Below, in pieces: positions 7,743 to 15,573 of a stretch of DNA of 64,000 bases. The notes below the pieces were generated by a model. The model was not told the origin of the DNA and searched no databases. It saw nothing but the letters and a program-made list of their open reading frames with translations. Within the stretch, counting starts at the first letter, position 1; the number at the start of each line of letters is the position of its first letter. The translations under genes were made by a program, and so were the position numbers. Source of the stretch: Solimonas_A sp052035235 (GTDB taxonomy: Bacteria > Pseudomonadota > Gammaproteobacteria > Nevskiales > Nevskiaceae); the NCBI GenBank assembly GCA_052035235.1, contig JBPOHT010000028.1, forward strand, positions 1-64,000, given 5' to 3'.

Positions 7743-8287
7743 TCGCTGCTGCGTCCACCCCAGCTCAGCTTGCCGCTGACCGCCAGGGAGCAGATGCCAT
7801 GGATGCCGCCCCAGAAGGTCGTGGCACGCAGGCGCAGGGCATCGGCCTTGAGCTTCGGTTCCAGCGCGGCCAGCGTCGTCTCCACCAGCTCGAACAGGCG
7901 GCGGATGCGTGCATCCGCCGTGGGACGCGGCTTCATCTCCTCCGGCAACTGGTGCTCGAACAGCAGGCGCCAGCGGTTGGGGTTGCCGGTGGCGAATTCG
8001 ATGTAGCCCCTCGCCATCGCGCCGAGCCGCTCGCGCGGATCGTCCAGCACCTCGATCCGGTCGCGCAGCGACAGGTAGATCGCGTCGGCGGTGCGCTCGT
8101 TGAGTGCCGCCAGCAGGTCGTCCTGGTTCTGGAACAGCAGGTAGAGATTGCCGACGGTATAGCCGATGGCCTGCGCCACCTTGCGCATGCTCAGCTCGTC
8201 GATGCCCTCGCGGACCAGGATCAGCTCGGCCGCGGCGATGGCCATGTCGCGCTGCTGCTCTCGGGTGTGAAGGTTGCGTCGTCCCAT
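7673..8287 (-). CDS. TetR-family transcriptional regulator
   Basis: A 204-aa protein. An N-terminal helix-turn-helix (about residues 10-55) shows MRKVAQAIGYTVGNLYLLFQNQDDLLAALNERT, a textbook TetR recognition region. The C-terminal helical domain resembles TetR_C-type ligand domains (FWGGIHGICSLAVSGKL). I chose the ATG at 8287 (MGRRNLHT); an ATG 9 nt upstream is also possible and neither has a good Shine-Dalgarno site. It is divergent from the MFS-acyltransferase gene, its likeliest target, and overlaps the hydrolase gene tail to tail. Confidence 0.85.
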   Translation of the reverse strand: MGRRNLHTREQQRDMAIAAAELILVREGIDELSMRKVAQAIGYTVGNLYLLFQNQDDLLAALNERTADAIYLSLRDRIEVLDDPRERLGAMARGYIEFATGNPNRWRLLFEHQLPEEMKPRPTADARIRRLFELVETTLAALEPKLKADALRLRATTFWGGIHGICSLAVSGKLSWGGRSSDYTLYCEEMIAAFLGPSKPRRRS

Positions 8288-8414
8288 GGATCGCATTGTG
8301 CGGGCGGAACTGATCGGCGTCCATTTGCAGGCATATATGCAGCCCCGGATTGCTGTGCGGCCACCACCCGGGCCGCTACACTGCCCGTCACAAGAACGAC
8401 ATGAAGGGAATCCC

Positions 8415-10298
8415 ATGAGCCAGGACAGCCAGTTCAGCCTGCTGCGGCAGCGCCGCTTCGGCCCGTTTTTCCTGACGCAGGCGCTGGGCGCGTTCAACGA
8501 CAACGTCTTCAAGAACGCCCTGGTGATCCTGGTGACCTTCGGCATCGCCGGCCTGGCCCAGGAACAGATCAACTTCTACGTGAACCTGGCAGCGGTGCTG
8601 TTCATCCTGCCGTTCTTCCTGTTCTCCGCCACGGCCGGCCAGCTGGCCGAGAAGTACGAGAAGTCGCGGCTGATCCGCGGCATCAAGCTGCTGGAGATCG
8701 GCATCATGGCCTTAGGCGCCGTCGGCCTGTGGATCGGCAGCATTCCGCTGCTGCTGGGCGTGCTGTTTCTGCTCGGCTTCCAGGCCGCCCTGTTCGGGCC
8801 GGTGAAGTACGCGATCCTGCCGCAGCACCTGCGCGAGGAGGAGCTGGTGGGCGGCAACGCCTGGGTCGAGGCCGGCACCTTCCTGGCGATCCTGCTCGGC
8901 ACGGTGCTGGGCGGCTGGCTGGTGGCCCAGCCCGGCGGCACACACTGGATCAGCGTGGCGATCATCGCCCTGGCGCTGGCCGGCTACGCCGCCTGCCGCG
9001 CAATCCCGCCGGCCGCACCGGCCGCGCCGGAGTTGCGCATCAACTGGAACCCGCTGACCGAGACCCTGCGCAACCTGCGCTTCATGCGCACCAACCGGAC
9101 CGTATTCCTGTCGGTGATGGGCATCTCCTGGTTCTGGCTATACGGCGCCGCTTTCCTGTCGCAGATGCCGACCTATGCCAGCCAGGTGCTGGGCGGCGAT
9201 CCCTCCGTGGCCACGCTGCTGCTGACACTGTTCTCGGTGGGTATCGGCGCCGGCTCGCTGCTGTGCGAGCGCCTGTCCGGCCACAAGGTGGAGATCGGCC
9301 TGGTGCCGCTGGGGTCCATCGGCCTGACGTTATTCGGCATCGACCTGTACCTGGCGCATCCGGAGGCGGCCACTGTGACCGGCCTGAGCGCGAAGGCCTT
9401 CCTGGAACAACCCGGCGCCTGGCGCGTGGTCACCGACCTGGTGCTGATCGGCGTCTTCGGTGGCTTCTACATCGTGCCGCTCTACGCCCTGATCCAGACC
9501 CGCTCGGAGCCGTCGCACCGCTCGCGCATCATCGCCGGCAACAACATCCTCAACGCCCTGTTCATGGTCGTGGCCGGCGCCCTCGCCGTGGGCCTGTTCA
9601 AGGCCGGCCTGTCGATCCCGGAACTGCTGCTGGTGGTGGCGCTGATGAACGCAGCGGTGGCCGTGTTCATCTACTCGCTGGTGCCCGAGTTCCTGATGCG
9701 CTTCATGGTCTGGCTGCTGACCCGCACGCTGTACCGCATCGACCAGCGCGGCATGGAGAACATCCCGGACGAGGGGCCGGCGGTGCTCGTGTGCAACCAC
9801 GTCAGCTTCGTCGACGCCCTGATCCTGGGGGGCAACATCCGCCGGCCGGTGCGCTTCGTGATGTACCACAAGATCTTCCGCATCCCGGTGCTGAATTTCA
9901 TCTTCCGAACCGCGCGCGCCATCCCCATCGCCCCCGCCCGGGAGGACGAGGCGCTGATGCACAAGGCCTTCGAGGAGATCGCCGCCGCGCTGGCGGCCGG
10001 CGACATCGTCGGCATCTTCCCCGAGGGCGGCCTGACGCCGGATGGCGAAATCCAGGGTTTCCGCTCCGGCATCGAGCGCATCATCGAGCGCAGCCCGGTA
10101 CCGGTGGTTCCCATGGCCCTGAGCGGCCTGTGGGAGAGCATGTGGTCGCGCCGCGACAGCCGCCTGCGGCGCATGCGCCTGCCGCGGCGCCTGCGCGCCC
10201 GCATCGGCATGAGCGCCGCCCCGGCAGTGCCGGCGTCGGAGGTCCGGGCGGAGGCGCTGGAGCAGGCCGTTCGGGAGCTGCGCGGCGCCCATCCGTGA
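8415..10298 (+). CDS. MFS transporter fused to a PlsC-type acyltransferase
   Basis: A 627-aa two-domain protein. Residues 1 to about 430 form a 12-helix major-facilitator domain resembling LplT, the lysophospholipid flippase (QALGAFNDNVFKNALV at the start). Residues 440-627 are a 1-acylglycerol-phosphate acyltransferase domain with NHVSFVD (HX4D, His462) and FPEGG (535-539). LplT-Aas systems import lyso-phospholipids and re-acylate them; triple fusions also carry an acyl-ACP ligase, absent here. It probably repairs lyso-lipids with acyl chains supplied by another enzyme. AAGGGA precedes the start by 6 nt. Confidence 0.85.
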   Translation: MSQDSQFSLLRQRRFGPFFLTQALGAFNDNVFKNALVILVTFGIAGLAQEQINFYVNLAAVLFILPFFLFSATAGQLAEKYEKSRLIRGIKLLEIGIMALGAVGLWIGSIPLLLGVLFLLGFQAALFGPVKYAILPQHLREEELVGGNAWVEAGTFLAILLGTVLGGWLVAQPGGTHWISVAIIALALAGYAACRAIPPAAPAAPELRINWNPLTETLRNLRFMRTNRTVFLSVMGISWFWLYGAAFLSQMPTYASQVLGGDPSVATLLLTLFSVGIGAGSLLCERLSGHKVEIGLVPLGSIGLTLFGIDLYLAHPEAATVTGLSAKAFLEQPGAWRVVTDLVLIGVFGGFYIVPLYALIQTRSEPSHRSRIIAGNNILNALFMVVAGALAVGLFKAGLSIPELLLVVALMNAAVAVFIYSLVPEFLMRFMVWLLTRTLYRIDQRGMENIPDEGPAVLVCNHVSFVDALILGGNIRRPVRFVMYHKIFRIPVLNFIFRTARAIPIAPAREDEALMHKAFEEIAAALAAGDIVGIFPEGGLTPDGEIQGFRSGIERIIERSPVPVVPMALSGLWESMWSRRDSRLRRMRLPRRLRARIGMSAAPAVPASEVRAEALEQAVRELRGAHP

Positions 10299-10363
10299 CC
10301 GGATACCTTTACCCACCCGCCCTCGGCATCGGACAATATCCCCTCGGGGAAGTCGGTATCCGG
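10299..10363 (+). promoter_or_regulatory. Inverted repeat spanning the leader of the first FHA gene
   Basis: CCGGATACC (10299-10307) and GGTATCCGG (10355-10363) form a perfect 9-bp inverted repeat enclosing almost the whole spacer. The right arm ends 5 nt before the FHA start codon at 10369 and touches its Shine-Dalgarno region. In RNA it could block ribosome entry; in DNA it could bind a dimeric regulator. Confidence 0.4.
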
Positions 10364-10368
10364 GGATC

Positions 10369-11262
10369 ATGGCGAAGATTGTCAGAAGGACGCGGGACGG
10401 GGCGGAGGAGATCGAGCTGGGATCGTTCCAGCTGACGATCGGCCGCCGTCCCGACAGCAACGTCGTCATCGACAACGCCTACACGGCGCTGCAGCATGCC
10501 GTCGTCGGCTTTGCCGACGGCCGCCACTACATCGAGGATCTCAAGACCACCCACGGGACCCGGGTCAACGGTGCGGCCGTGCGACAGGCACCGCTGCGCC
10601 ATGGCGACATCATCCTGATCGGCCTGCAGCGACTGGAGTTCATCGATCCTCCGGTGGCGCGCACCCCGCCGCCGGCACCGCTGCGACGGCCAGCCGTCGC
10701 GCCGGCACCGCCCCCCGCCAATCCGCCGGCACCGCCCGGCCCGGCGCCCGCATCTGCGCAGACGATCCCGCTCCCCGGCCTGCCGACCGCAGCGGCCGGC
10801 CCCTTCGACCTGCCGCTGCTGACCGCCCTGCCGGACGCCCCGGCCGAGCGGCATGCGCTCGCCGATCCCGCCCCCGCCGGCCTGCTGGACCAGCTGGTCG
10901 GCTCGATCCGCTCGCACCGTGAGCGCGAACAGCAGGAACGCGAGGACGCGCAGGCGCGCCTGCGCGGCGAGTGGGACCAGGCCGTGGCCTATGCCGAGCA
11001 GCTCAAGCTCAAGGTGGACGGCGATCCGCGCGTGCACTATTTCGCCATCTCCCGGCGCAACAACGACATCATCATCCGCTCCCAGCGCGCGGCCGATCTG
11101 CCGGTGACCTTCACCCAGCTGTCGATGGACCATCCCGAGGACAAGGGCCACGCGCTGACCGGCATCTGGCTGCGCCGCACCGCCCAGGCCGACCGCTGCT
11201 ATCCCACCGCCCGGGAGGCGATGTCCGAGCTGGTCCGGGAGCTGGCCTATCTCATTGCCTGA
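10369..11262 (+). CDS. FHA-domain protein, paralogue 1 (degenerate pThr site)
   Basis: A 297-aa protein. Residues 1-95 form a forkhead-associated domain (LTIGRRPDSNVVI, then IEDLKTTHGTRVNG). A Pro/Ala-rich linker (96-165) leads to a C-terminal domain (about 172-297) with SIRSHREREQQE, a coiled stretch, VHYFAISRRNNDIIIR and a terminal helix. FHA domains bind phosphothreonine. Here the Ser of SxxH is Ala (ALQH) and the SNG loop is THG, so binding is doubtful. The C-terminal domain is shared only with the adjacent paralogue and I do not recognise it. Confidence 0.8.
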   Translation: MAKIVRRTRDGAEEIELGSFQLTIGRRPDSNVVIDNAYTALQHAVVGFADGRHYIEDLKTTHGTRVNGAAVRQAPLRHGDIILIGLQRLEFIDPPVARTPPPAPLRRPAVAPAPPPANPPAPPGPAPASAQTIPLPGLPTAAAGPFDLPLLTALPDAPAERHALADPAPAGLLDQLVGSIRSHREREQQEREDAQARLRGEWDQAVAYAEQLKLKVDGDPRVHYFAISRRNNDIIIRSQRAADLPVTFTQLSMDHPEDKGHALTGIWLRRTAQADRCYPTAREAMSELVRELAYLIA

Positions 11263-11507
11263 GTCCACACCACCGCCGTCAGAAGCTGACCAATTTTGTC
11301 AGCGGCGCCCGGCTCCCGCCCCGTTTGCCCCGGGGAAGCGGGAGGCGCGAATCTTGCAGACGGGGCTGATGACGAATCTGGCTCGCCCAAGGGCCGGGAA
11401 GCCGACCCATATCGGGGGATGGGGGGCTCCATCCATTGCATGTGACCCCGCGCCTGCCGACAATGTCTCAAAGAGGATTCGCTCTCGCTTCAGGATTCAG
11501 GACTGAG

Positions 11508-12554
11508 ATGGCCAAGATCATCCGCAAGTCAGGGGCCGCGACCGAGGAATGGCCCCTGGGCCAGACCTCTCTGTCGATCGGTCGCCGGCCGGATAACCAC
11601 ATCGTTCTGCCCGACACGTTCGCGTCGGGCCGGCATGCCATGATCGGCTACGTCAACGGCCGCTATTTCGTCGAAGACCTCAAGAGCAGCAACGGCACCA
11701 TCCTCAACGGGCAGCGCATCAGCCGGGCTCCGCTGAAGAACGGCGACGTCATCTACATCGGCGCGCAGCGCCTGGAATTCCACGACCAGGCCGCCGCCAC
11801 ATCGGCCGCGGGCGCCGCCGACAGCATGGCGACCACCATCATGCGCGCCCCGGTACTGCCGCTACCGCCGCCGGATGCGACGATGCCGCTGACCGGTGTC
11901 TCCGCCATGCCGATGCCGCCGCGTCCCTCGGCCGGCGCCGAGCCGGGAACCGAACCAATACTCATACCGGCGCTCAGTGCCATCCTGGCTCCACCGCCCC
12001 CACCCCCGCCGCCTGCGCCACCTCCCGTGGTCGCCGCACCGCCTCCCAAGCCAGCACCGCCGCCCGCGGCCAGCCTGCCGTCGTCGCCGATCGCCGGCTT
12101 CAACTTCATCCTGCCGGATCTCGACGCACCCAAGGCCGCCGCTGAAATCGCGCCGCCGCCGAGCGCGGACGACCCGCTGGAGGGTATGGCCCGCTCGATC
12201 CGCGCGCACCGCGAACGCGAACAGCAGGACAAGCAGGAGTCGGAAGCCAAGCTGCGCGCGGAATGGGAAAAGATCGTGAGCTACTGCGAGAAACTGCAGG
12301 TCAAGCTCAAGGACGACCCGCGCATCCGCTACTTCAACATCTCGCGCCGCAGCGGCGAGGTGACGATCCGCGTACAGCCCGACCCGAAGCTGCCGCAGCA
12401 GTTCATCACGCTGAGCCAGGAACACCCGGACCACAAGACCGGCGTGGTCTCCAGCGTCTGGCTGCGCATCACCGGCATGCCGGACCGCTGCCATTCCAGC
12501 GCCGACGCCGCGATCGGCGAACTGGCACGCACGGTGGCTTTCCTGTTCGTCTGA
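11508..12554 (+). CDS. FHA-domain protein, paralogue 2 (intact pThr site)
   Basis: A 348-aa tandem paralogue of the preceding gene, 245 bp downstream. The FHA domain keeps GRRPDN, SGRH and SSNGT, the expected phosphothreonine contacts. A longer Pro-rich linker (about residues 100-210, including PPPPPPPAPPP) joins the shared C-terminal domain (SIRAHREREQQ through IRYFNISRRSGEVTIR to the end). I chose the ATG at 11508 because it gives MAKIIRKSG, aligned with MAKIVRRTR of the first copy; an upstream in-frame ATG at 11436 is less likely. It probably acts as a phospho-dependent adaptor; no Ser/Thr kinase gene is in the window. Confidence 0.8.
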   Translation: MAKIIRKSGAATEEWPLGQTSLSIGRRPDNHIVLPDTFASGRHAMIGYVNGRYFVEDLKSSNGTILNGQRISRAPLKNGDVIYIGAQRLEFHDQAAATSAAGAADSMATTIMRAPVLPLPPPDATMPLTGVSAMPMPPRPSAGAEPGTEPILIPALSAILAPPPPPPPPAPPPVVAAPPPKPAPPPAASLPSSPIAGFNFILPDLDAPKAAAEIAPPPSADDPLEGMARSIRAHREREQQDKQESEAKLRAEWEKIVSYCEKLQVKLKDDPRIRYFNISRRSGEVTIRVQPDPKLPQQFITLSQEHPDHKTGVVSSVWLRITGMPDRCHSSADAAIGELARTVAFLFV

Positions 12555-12570
12555 AGGCTTGGCAATAACG

Positions 12571-12598
12571 AAAAACGGCGCCCGAGGGCGCCGTTTTT
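12571..12598. terminator. Bidirectional terminator between FHA2 and MoxR genes
   Basis: A near-perfect palindrome with A5 on the left and T5 on the right and a CGGCGCC stem, between convergent genes ending at 12554 and 12617. It works in both directions. Confidence 0.92.
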
Positions 12599-12616
12599 CA
12601 TTTCAAGCCAGGAACC

Positions 12617-13456
12617 TTACGAACGCCTGGCCATGAAGGCCACGCGTTCAAACAGGTGCACGTCGGCTTCGTTCTTCAGCAGGGCGCCGTAGAGCGGCGG
12701 CAACGACTTCTTGGTGGAAGCGTCGTGCAGCACGGTCGGGTCGATGTCCTCGGCCAGCAGCAGCTTGAGCCAGTCCAGCAGTTCCGAGGTCGAGGGCTTC
12801 TTCTTCAGGCCCGGGATATCGCGCAGGCCGAAGAACACCTCCATGGCCTCCTTGATCAGGTGCTTCTTCAGCCCCGGGAAGTGGACGTCGACGATCTGCT
12901 GCATCGTCTCCTTGTCCGGGAAGCGGATGTAGTGGAAGAAGCAGCGGCGCAGGAAGGCGTCCGGCAGTTCCTTCTCGTTGTTGGAGGTGATGATGATGAT
13001 CGGGCGGTTCTTCGCCTTGACCGTCTCGCGCGTCTCGTAGACGTAGAACTCCATCTGGTCGAGCTCGCGCAACAGATCGTTGGGAAACTCGATGTCGGCC
13101 TTGTCGATCTCGTCGATCAGCAGCACCGGCGCCACCTCGCTGTCGAAGGCCTCCCAGAGCTTGCCCTTGATGATGTAGTTGCGGATGTCCTTGACCGACT
13201 CCTGGCCAAGCTGCGAGTCGCGCAGGCGCGACACCGCGTCGTACTCGTAGAGGCCATGCTGGGCCTTGGTGGTGGACTTGATCGCCCAGTCGATGAAGGG
13301 CCGGCCCATCGCCGTGGCGATCTCGCGCGCCAGCTGCGTCTTGCCGGTGCCGGGCTCGCCCTTGACCAGCAGCGGGCGCTGCAGCGTCACGGCGGCGTTG
13401 ACGGCCATCATCAGGTCGTTGGTGGCAACGTAGGTATCGGTACCCTGAAAGCGCAC
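12617..13456 (-). CDS. MoxR-family AAA+ ATPase
   Basis: A 279-aa ATPase with Walker A GEPGTGKT (residues 33-40), Walker B VLLIDEIDKA (111-120), sensor-1 region IIITSNNEKELPDAFLRRC and an arginine finger around FLRRCFFHY. MoxR ATPases act as chaperones that mature enzyme complexes, usually with a VWA-domain partner. No VWA gene is adjacent; the neighbours upstream on the same strand are two TPM proteins and LemA. It could be the last gene of that operon (36-nt gap). Confidence 0.88.
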   Translation of the reverse strand: MRFQGTDTYVATNDLMMAVNAAVTLQRPLLVKGEPGTGKTQLAREIATAMGRPFIDWAIKSTTKAQHGLYEYDAVSRLRDSQLGQESVKDIRNYIIKGKLWEAFDSEVAPVLLIDEIDKADIEFPNDLLRELDQMEFYVYETRETVKAKNRPIIIITSNNEKELPDAFLRRCFFHYIRFPDKETMQQIVDVHFPGLKKHLIKEAMEVFFGLRDIPGLKKKPSTSELLDWLKLLLAEDIDPTVLHDASTKKSLPPLYGALLKNEADVHLFERVAFMARRS

Positions 13457-13492
13457 GGGGCGTTCCTCGGAAAAGTGCGTAAGAGCCGCAGT

Positions 13493-13993
13493 TTAAAGGA
13501 TGGCGGGGCGGTCCGGCAGTTCATTGCCGGCATCACGGCGGCCGGGGCCATGGCGCGCCAGCACGCCGGCCACCGCCTCGATGCCGGCCAGGGCCCCGGA
13601 ACGGAAATCGCCCTTTCCGAAGTGCCGCTCCATCGCGCGGCAGCAGGCTTCCCACTCTGCCTGGGGCACGCCGCCACCGCCGGCGCCACGGTCGGCGACG
13701 ATCTCCACGTCGCGGTCGGCCAGCAGCAGGTAGATCAGCACGCCATCGTTTTGCGCGGTGTCCCAGACCCCGAGCTGCGCAAAGGCCTGGATCGCCCGCT
13801 GGCGCGGCGCGACACCACGCCAGACCGCCGCCGGATCGAGTGCCGCCTCGATGGCCAAGCGGATCTCGCCGGCATGGCTGGCCTCCAGGGCCTTCACCGC
13901 CGCCTCGATCTCGGCCAGCACCGGCGCCGGGAACAGCCGGCGCAGGGTCCAGGGGCCGGCCATCAGGTGTTGCCCCAAGCGGCGCAGTCTCAT
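13493..13993 (-). CDS. TPM-domain protein, short form
   Basis: A 166-aa protein with a TPM (YgcG-type) domain: the AEIEAAVKALEASHAGEIRLAIEAAL region, then WDTAQNDGVLIYLLLADRDVEIVADRG, and a C-terminal helix with FRSGALAGIEAVAGVL. There is no signal peptide or Gly-rich tail, unlike its partner. The start is the ATG at 13993, one base after the stop of the preceding TPM gene (TGA-G-ATG), so translation is coupled; a longer in-frame extension runs antisense to the Gly-rich tail and is not credible. It acts with the LemA and long TPM protein in an envelope function not yet defined. Confidence 0.78.
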   Translation of the reverse strand: MRLRRLGQHLMAGPWTLRRLFPAPVLAEIEAAVKALEASHAGEIRLAIEAALDPAAVWRGVAPRQRAIQAFAQLGVWDTAQNDGVLIYLLLADRDVEIVADRGAGGGGVPQAEWEACCRAMERHFGKGDFRSGALAGIEAVAGVLARHGPGRRDAGNELPDRPAIL

Positions 13994-13994
13994 C

Positions 13995-14882
13995 TCACCA
14001 GCCTCCCGAAGCGCCACCGCCACCGAATCCGCCACCACCACCGCCGAAACCACCGCCACCACCGCCCCCGAAACCGCCCCCGCCGAATCCCCCGCCCCAA
14101 CTGCCCCCCGAGCTGCGGGAGTTCCAGCCACCACCCCAGCCCCCGGGTCCGCTGCTCCATCCACCCCCACCCGTCCCCATGCAAAGCGAGACTACGAAGG
14201 CCAGCAGGGCAGCGCCCACCGCATAGGCCAGCACCCCCAGCAGCAGCATCACCGCGAAGTAGCTGATGGCTCCTGCCGCCACCCCGCCGAAGAAGCGGCC
14301 CAGCACCGAGCGCAGGAACATGGTCGTCGCGAACAAGCCGAGGGCCACGAAGCCAAGAAAGTCCCCGGACACGCTCTTCGCACTGCGCCGGGCCGGCGTC
14401 GGCAGGCTCTCTCCGCGTACCAGGCCGAGAATGCTGTCGACGCCGGCGTCGATGCCACCGGCGAAGTCGCCCTCACGGAAACGCGGCAGCATCACCTCCT
14501 CGATCAGGCGCTTGGCGATGGCATCAGGAATCGCCCCTTCCAGGCCATAGCCGACCTCGATGCGCAGCTTGCGGTCGTCCTTGGCCACCAGCAGCAGGAC
14601 GCCATCGTCCTGTTCCTTGCGCCCGATCTTCCAGGCCTCGGCGACACGGATGGAGTATTGCTCGATGGTCTCCGGCTGCGTCGTCGGCACCACCAGCACT
14701 GCCAGCTGGCTGCCATGATCGCGCTCGAAATCGGCCAGCTTGCGCTCCAGGCGCTCGCGCTCGCCGAAGCCGAGGGTGCCGGTAAGATCGGTGACCCGCG
14801 TGCGCAGCTCCGGCACCGCGACCTCCGCGGACGCGGTGAAAGCGGCCAGCAAGGCCAGTACCGCAAACAGGCGCCGGAGCAT
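13995..14882 (-). CDS. TPM-domain protein with signal peptide and Gly-rich tail (YgcG family)
   Basis: A 295-aa protein: signal peptide (1-19, cleavage after ASA), TPM domain (about 25-160; EQDDGVLLLVAKDDRKLRIEVGYGLEGAIPD), transmembrane helices (about 172-195 and 200-235), then a tail of Gly, Trp and Ser (240-295) with runs such as GGGFGGGG. This is the classic arrangement of YgcG proteins next to lemA. It is anchored in the membrane with the TPM domain outside. The low-complexity tail is typical of the family and creates spurious Pro-rich ORFs on the other strand. Confidence 0.88.
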   Translation of the reverse strand: MLRRLFAVLALLAAFTASAEVAVPELRTRVTDLTGTLGFGERERLERKLADFERDHGSQLAVLVVPTTQPETIEQYSIRVAEAWKIGRKEQDDGVLLLVAKDDRKLRIEVGYGLEGAIPDAIAKRLIEEVMLPRFREGDFAGGIDAGVDSILGLVRGESLPTPARRSAKSVSGDFLGFVALGLFATTMFLRSVLGRFFGGVAAGAISYFAVMLLLGVLAYAVGAALLAFVVSLCMGTGGGGWSSGPGGWGGGWNSRSSGGSWGGGFGGGGFGGGGGGGFGGGGGGFGGGGASGGW

Positions 14883-14891
14883 GGAGCGCGC

Positions 14892-15482
14892 TTACTTGCC
14901 GAAATCCACCTTGGGCGGCTCGGCGATGGCCTTCTCGTTCTCCACCGTGAAGCTCGGCTTGACCTGGGCACCGGTCACCATCGCGGTGAGGTTGGTCGGG
15001 AAGGAGCGCACCGTCGTGTTGTAGGCCTGAACCGACTCGATATAGCGGTTGCGCGCCACGGTGATGCGGTTCTCGGTGCCCTCGAGCTGCGCCTGCAGGT
15101 CGCGGAACAGGGTGTCCGACTTAAGCTGCGGGTAGTTCTCGGACACCACCAGCAGGCGCGACAGCGCGGACGTCAGCTCGCCCTGTGCACTGGCGAACTG
15201 CTTGAGCGCCGCCTCGTCGCTGAAGCTGCCAGCGTTGATGTTGACCGAGCCGACGCGGGCGCGGGCCTCGGTCACCTGCACCAGCACGTCCTGCTCCTGC
15301 TGGGCATAGCCCTTCACGGTGGCGACGAGGTTGGGCACCAGGTCGGCACGGCGCTGGTACTGGTTCAGCACCTCGGCCCAGGACGCCTTGATGGCCTCGT
15401 CCTGGCCCTGCAGGGTGTTGTAGCCACAGCCGCTCAGCAGCAGTGCCATGCCCAGCAGGCCGGCTTGGATCAGACGGGTCAT
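14892..15482 (-). CDS. lemA: LemA family lipoprotein
   Basis: A 196-aa protein with a lipoprotein signal (LLLSGC, Cys19), followed by a long helical LemA domain: RRADLVPNLVATVKGYAQQEQ, then VTEARARVG, and NRYIESVQAYNTTVRSFPTNL. I chose the ATG at 15482 because GGAG lies about 8 nt upstream and the lipobox follows directly. LemA-TPM pairs are widespread and probably act in the cell envelope, but no activity is established. First gene of the LemA-TPM-TPM(-MoxR) operon. Confidence 0.9.
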   Translation of the reverse strand: MTRLIQAGLLGMALLLSGCGYNTLQGQDEAIKASWAEVLNQYQRRADLVPNLVATVKGYAQQEQDVLVQVTEARARVGSVNINAGSFSDEAALKQFASAQGELTSALSRLLVVSENYPQLKSDTLFRDLQAQLEGTENRITVARNRYIESVQAYNTTVRSFPTNLTAMVTGAQVKPSFTVENEKAIAEPPKVDFGK

Positions 15483-15573
15483 CGGAAGCGCTCCAGGAAG
15501 ATCGATACGACTACCATGGAGGGGATGGGCCGGCGAATCAAGCGCTGCCGGCACGCGACAGCGGATCGTGCGC

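Noticed and set aside
13840..14226. Pro-rich plus-strand frame
   Set aside because: It is the antisense reading of the Gly-rich tail of the TPM protein.
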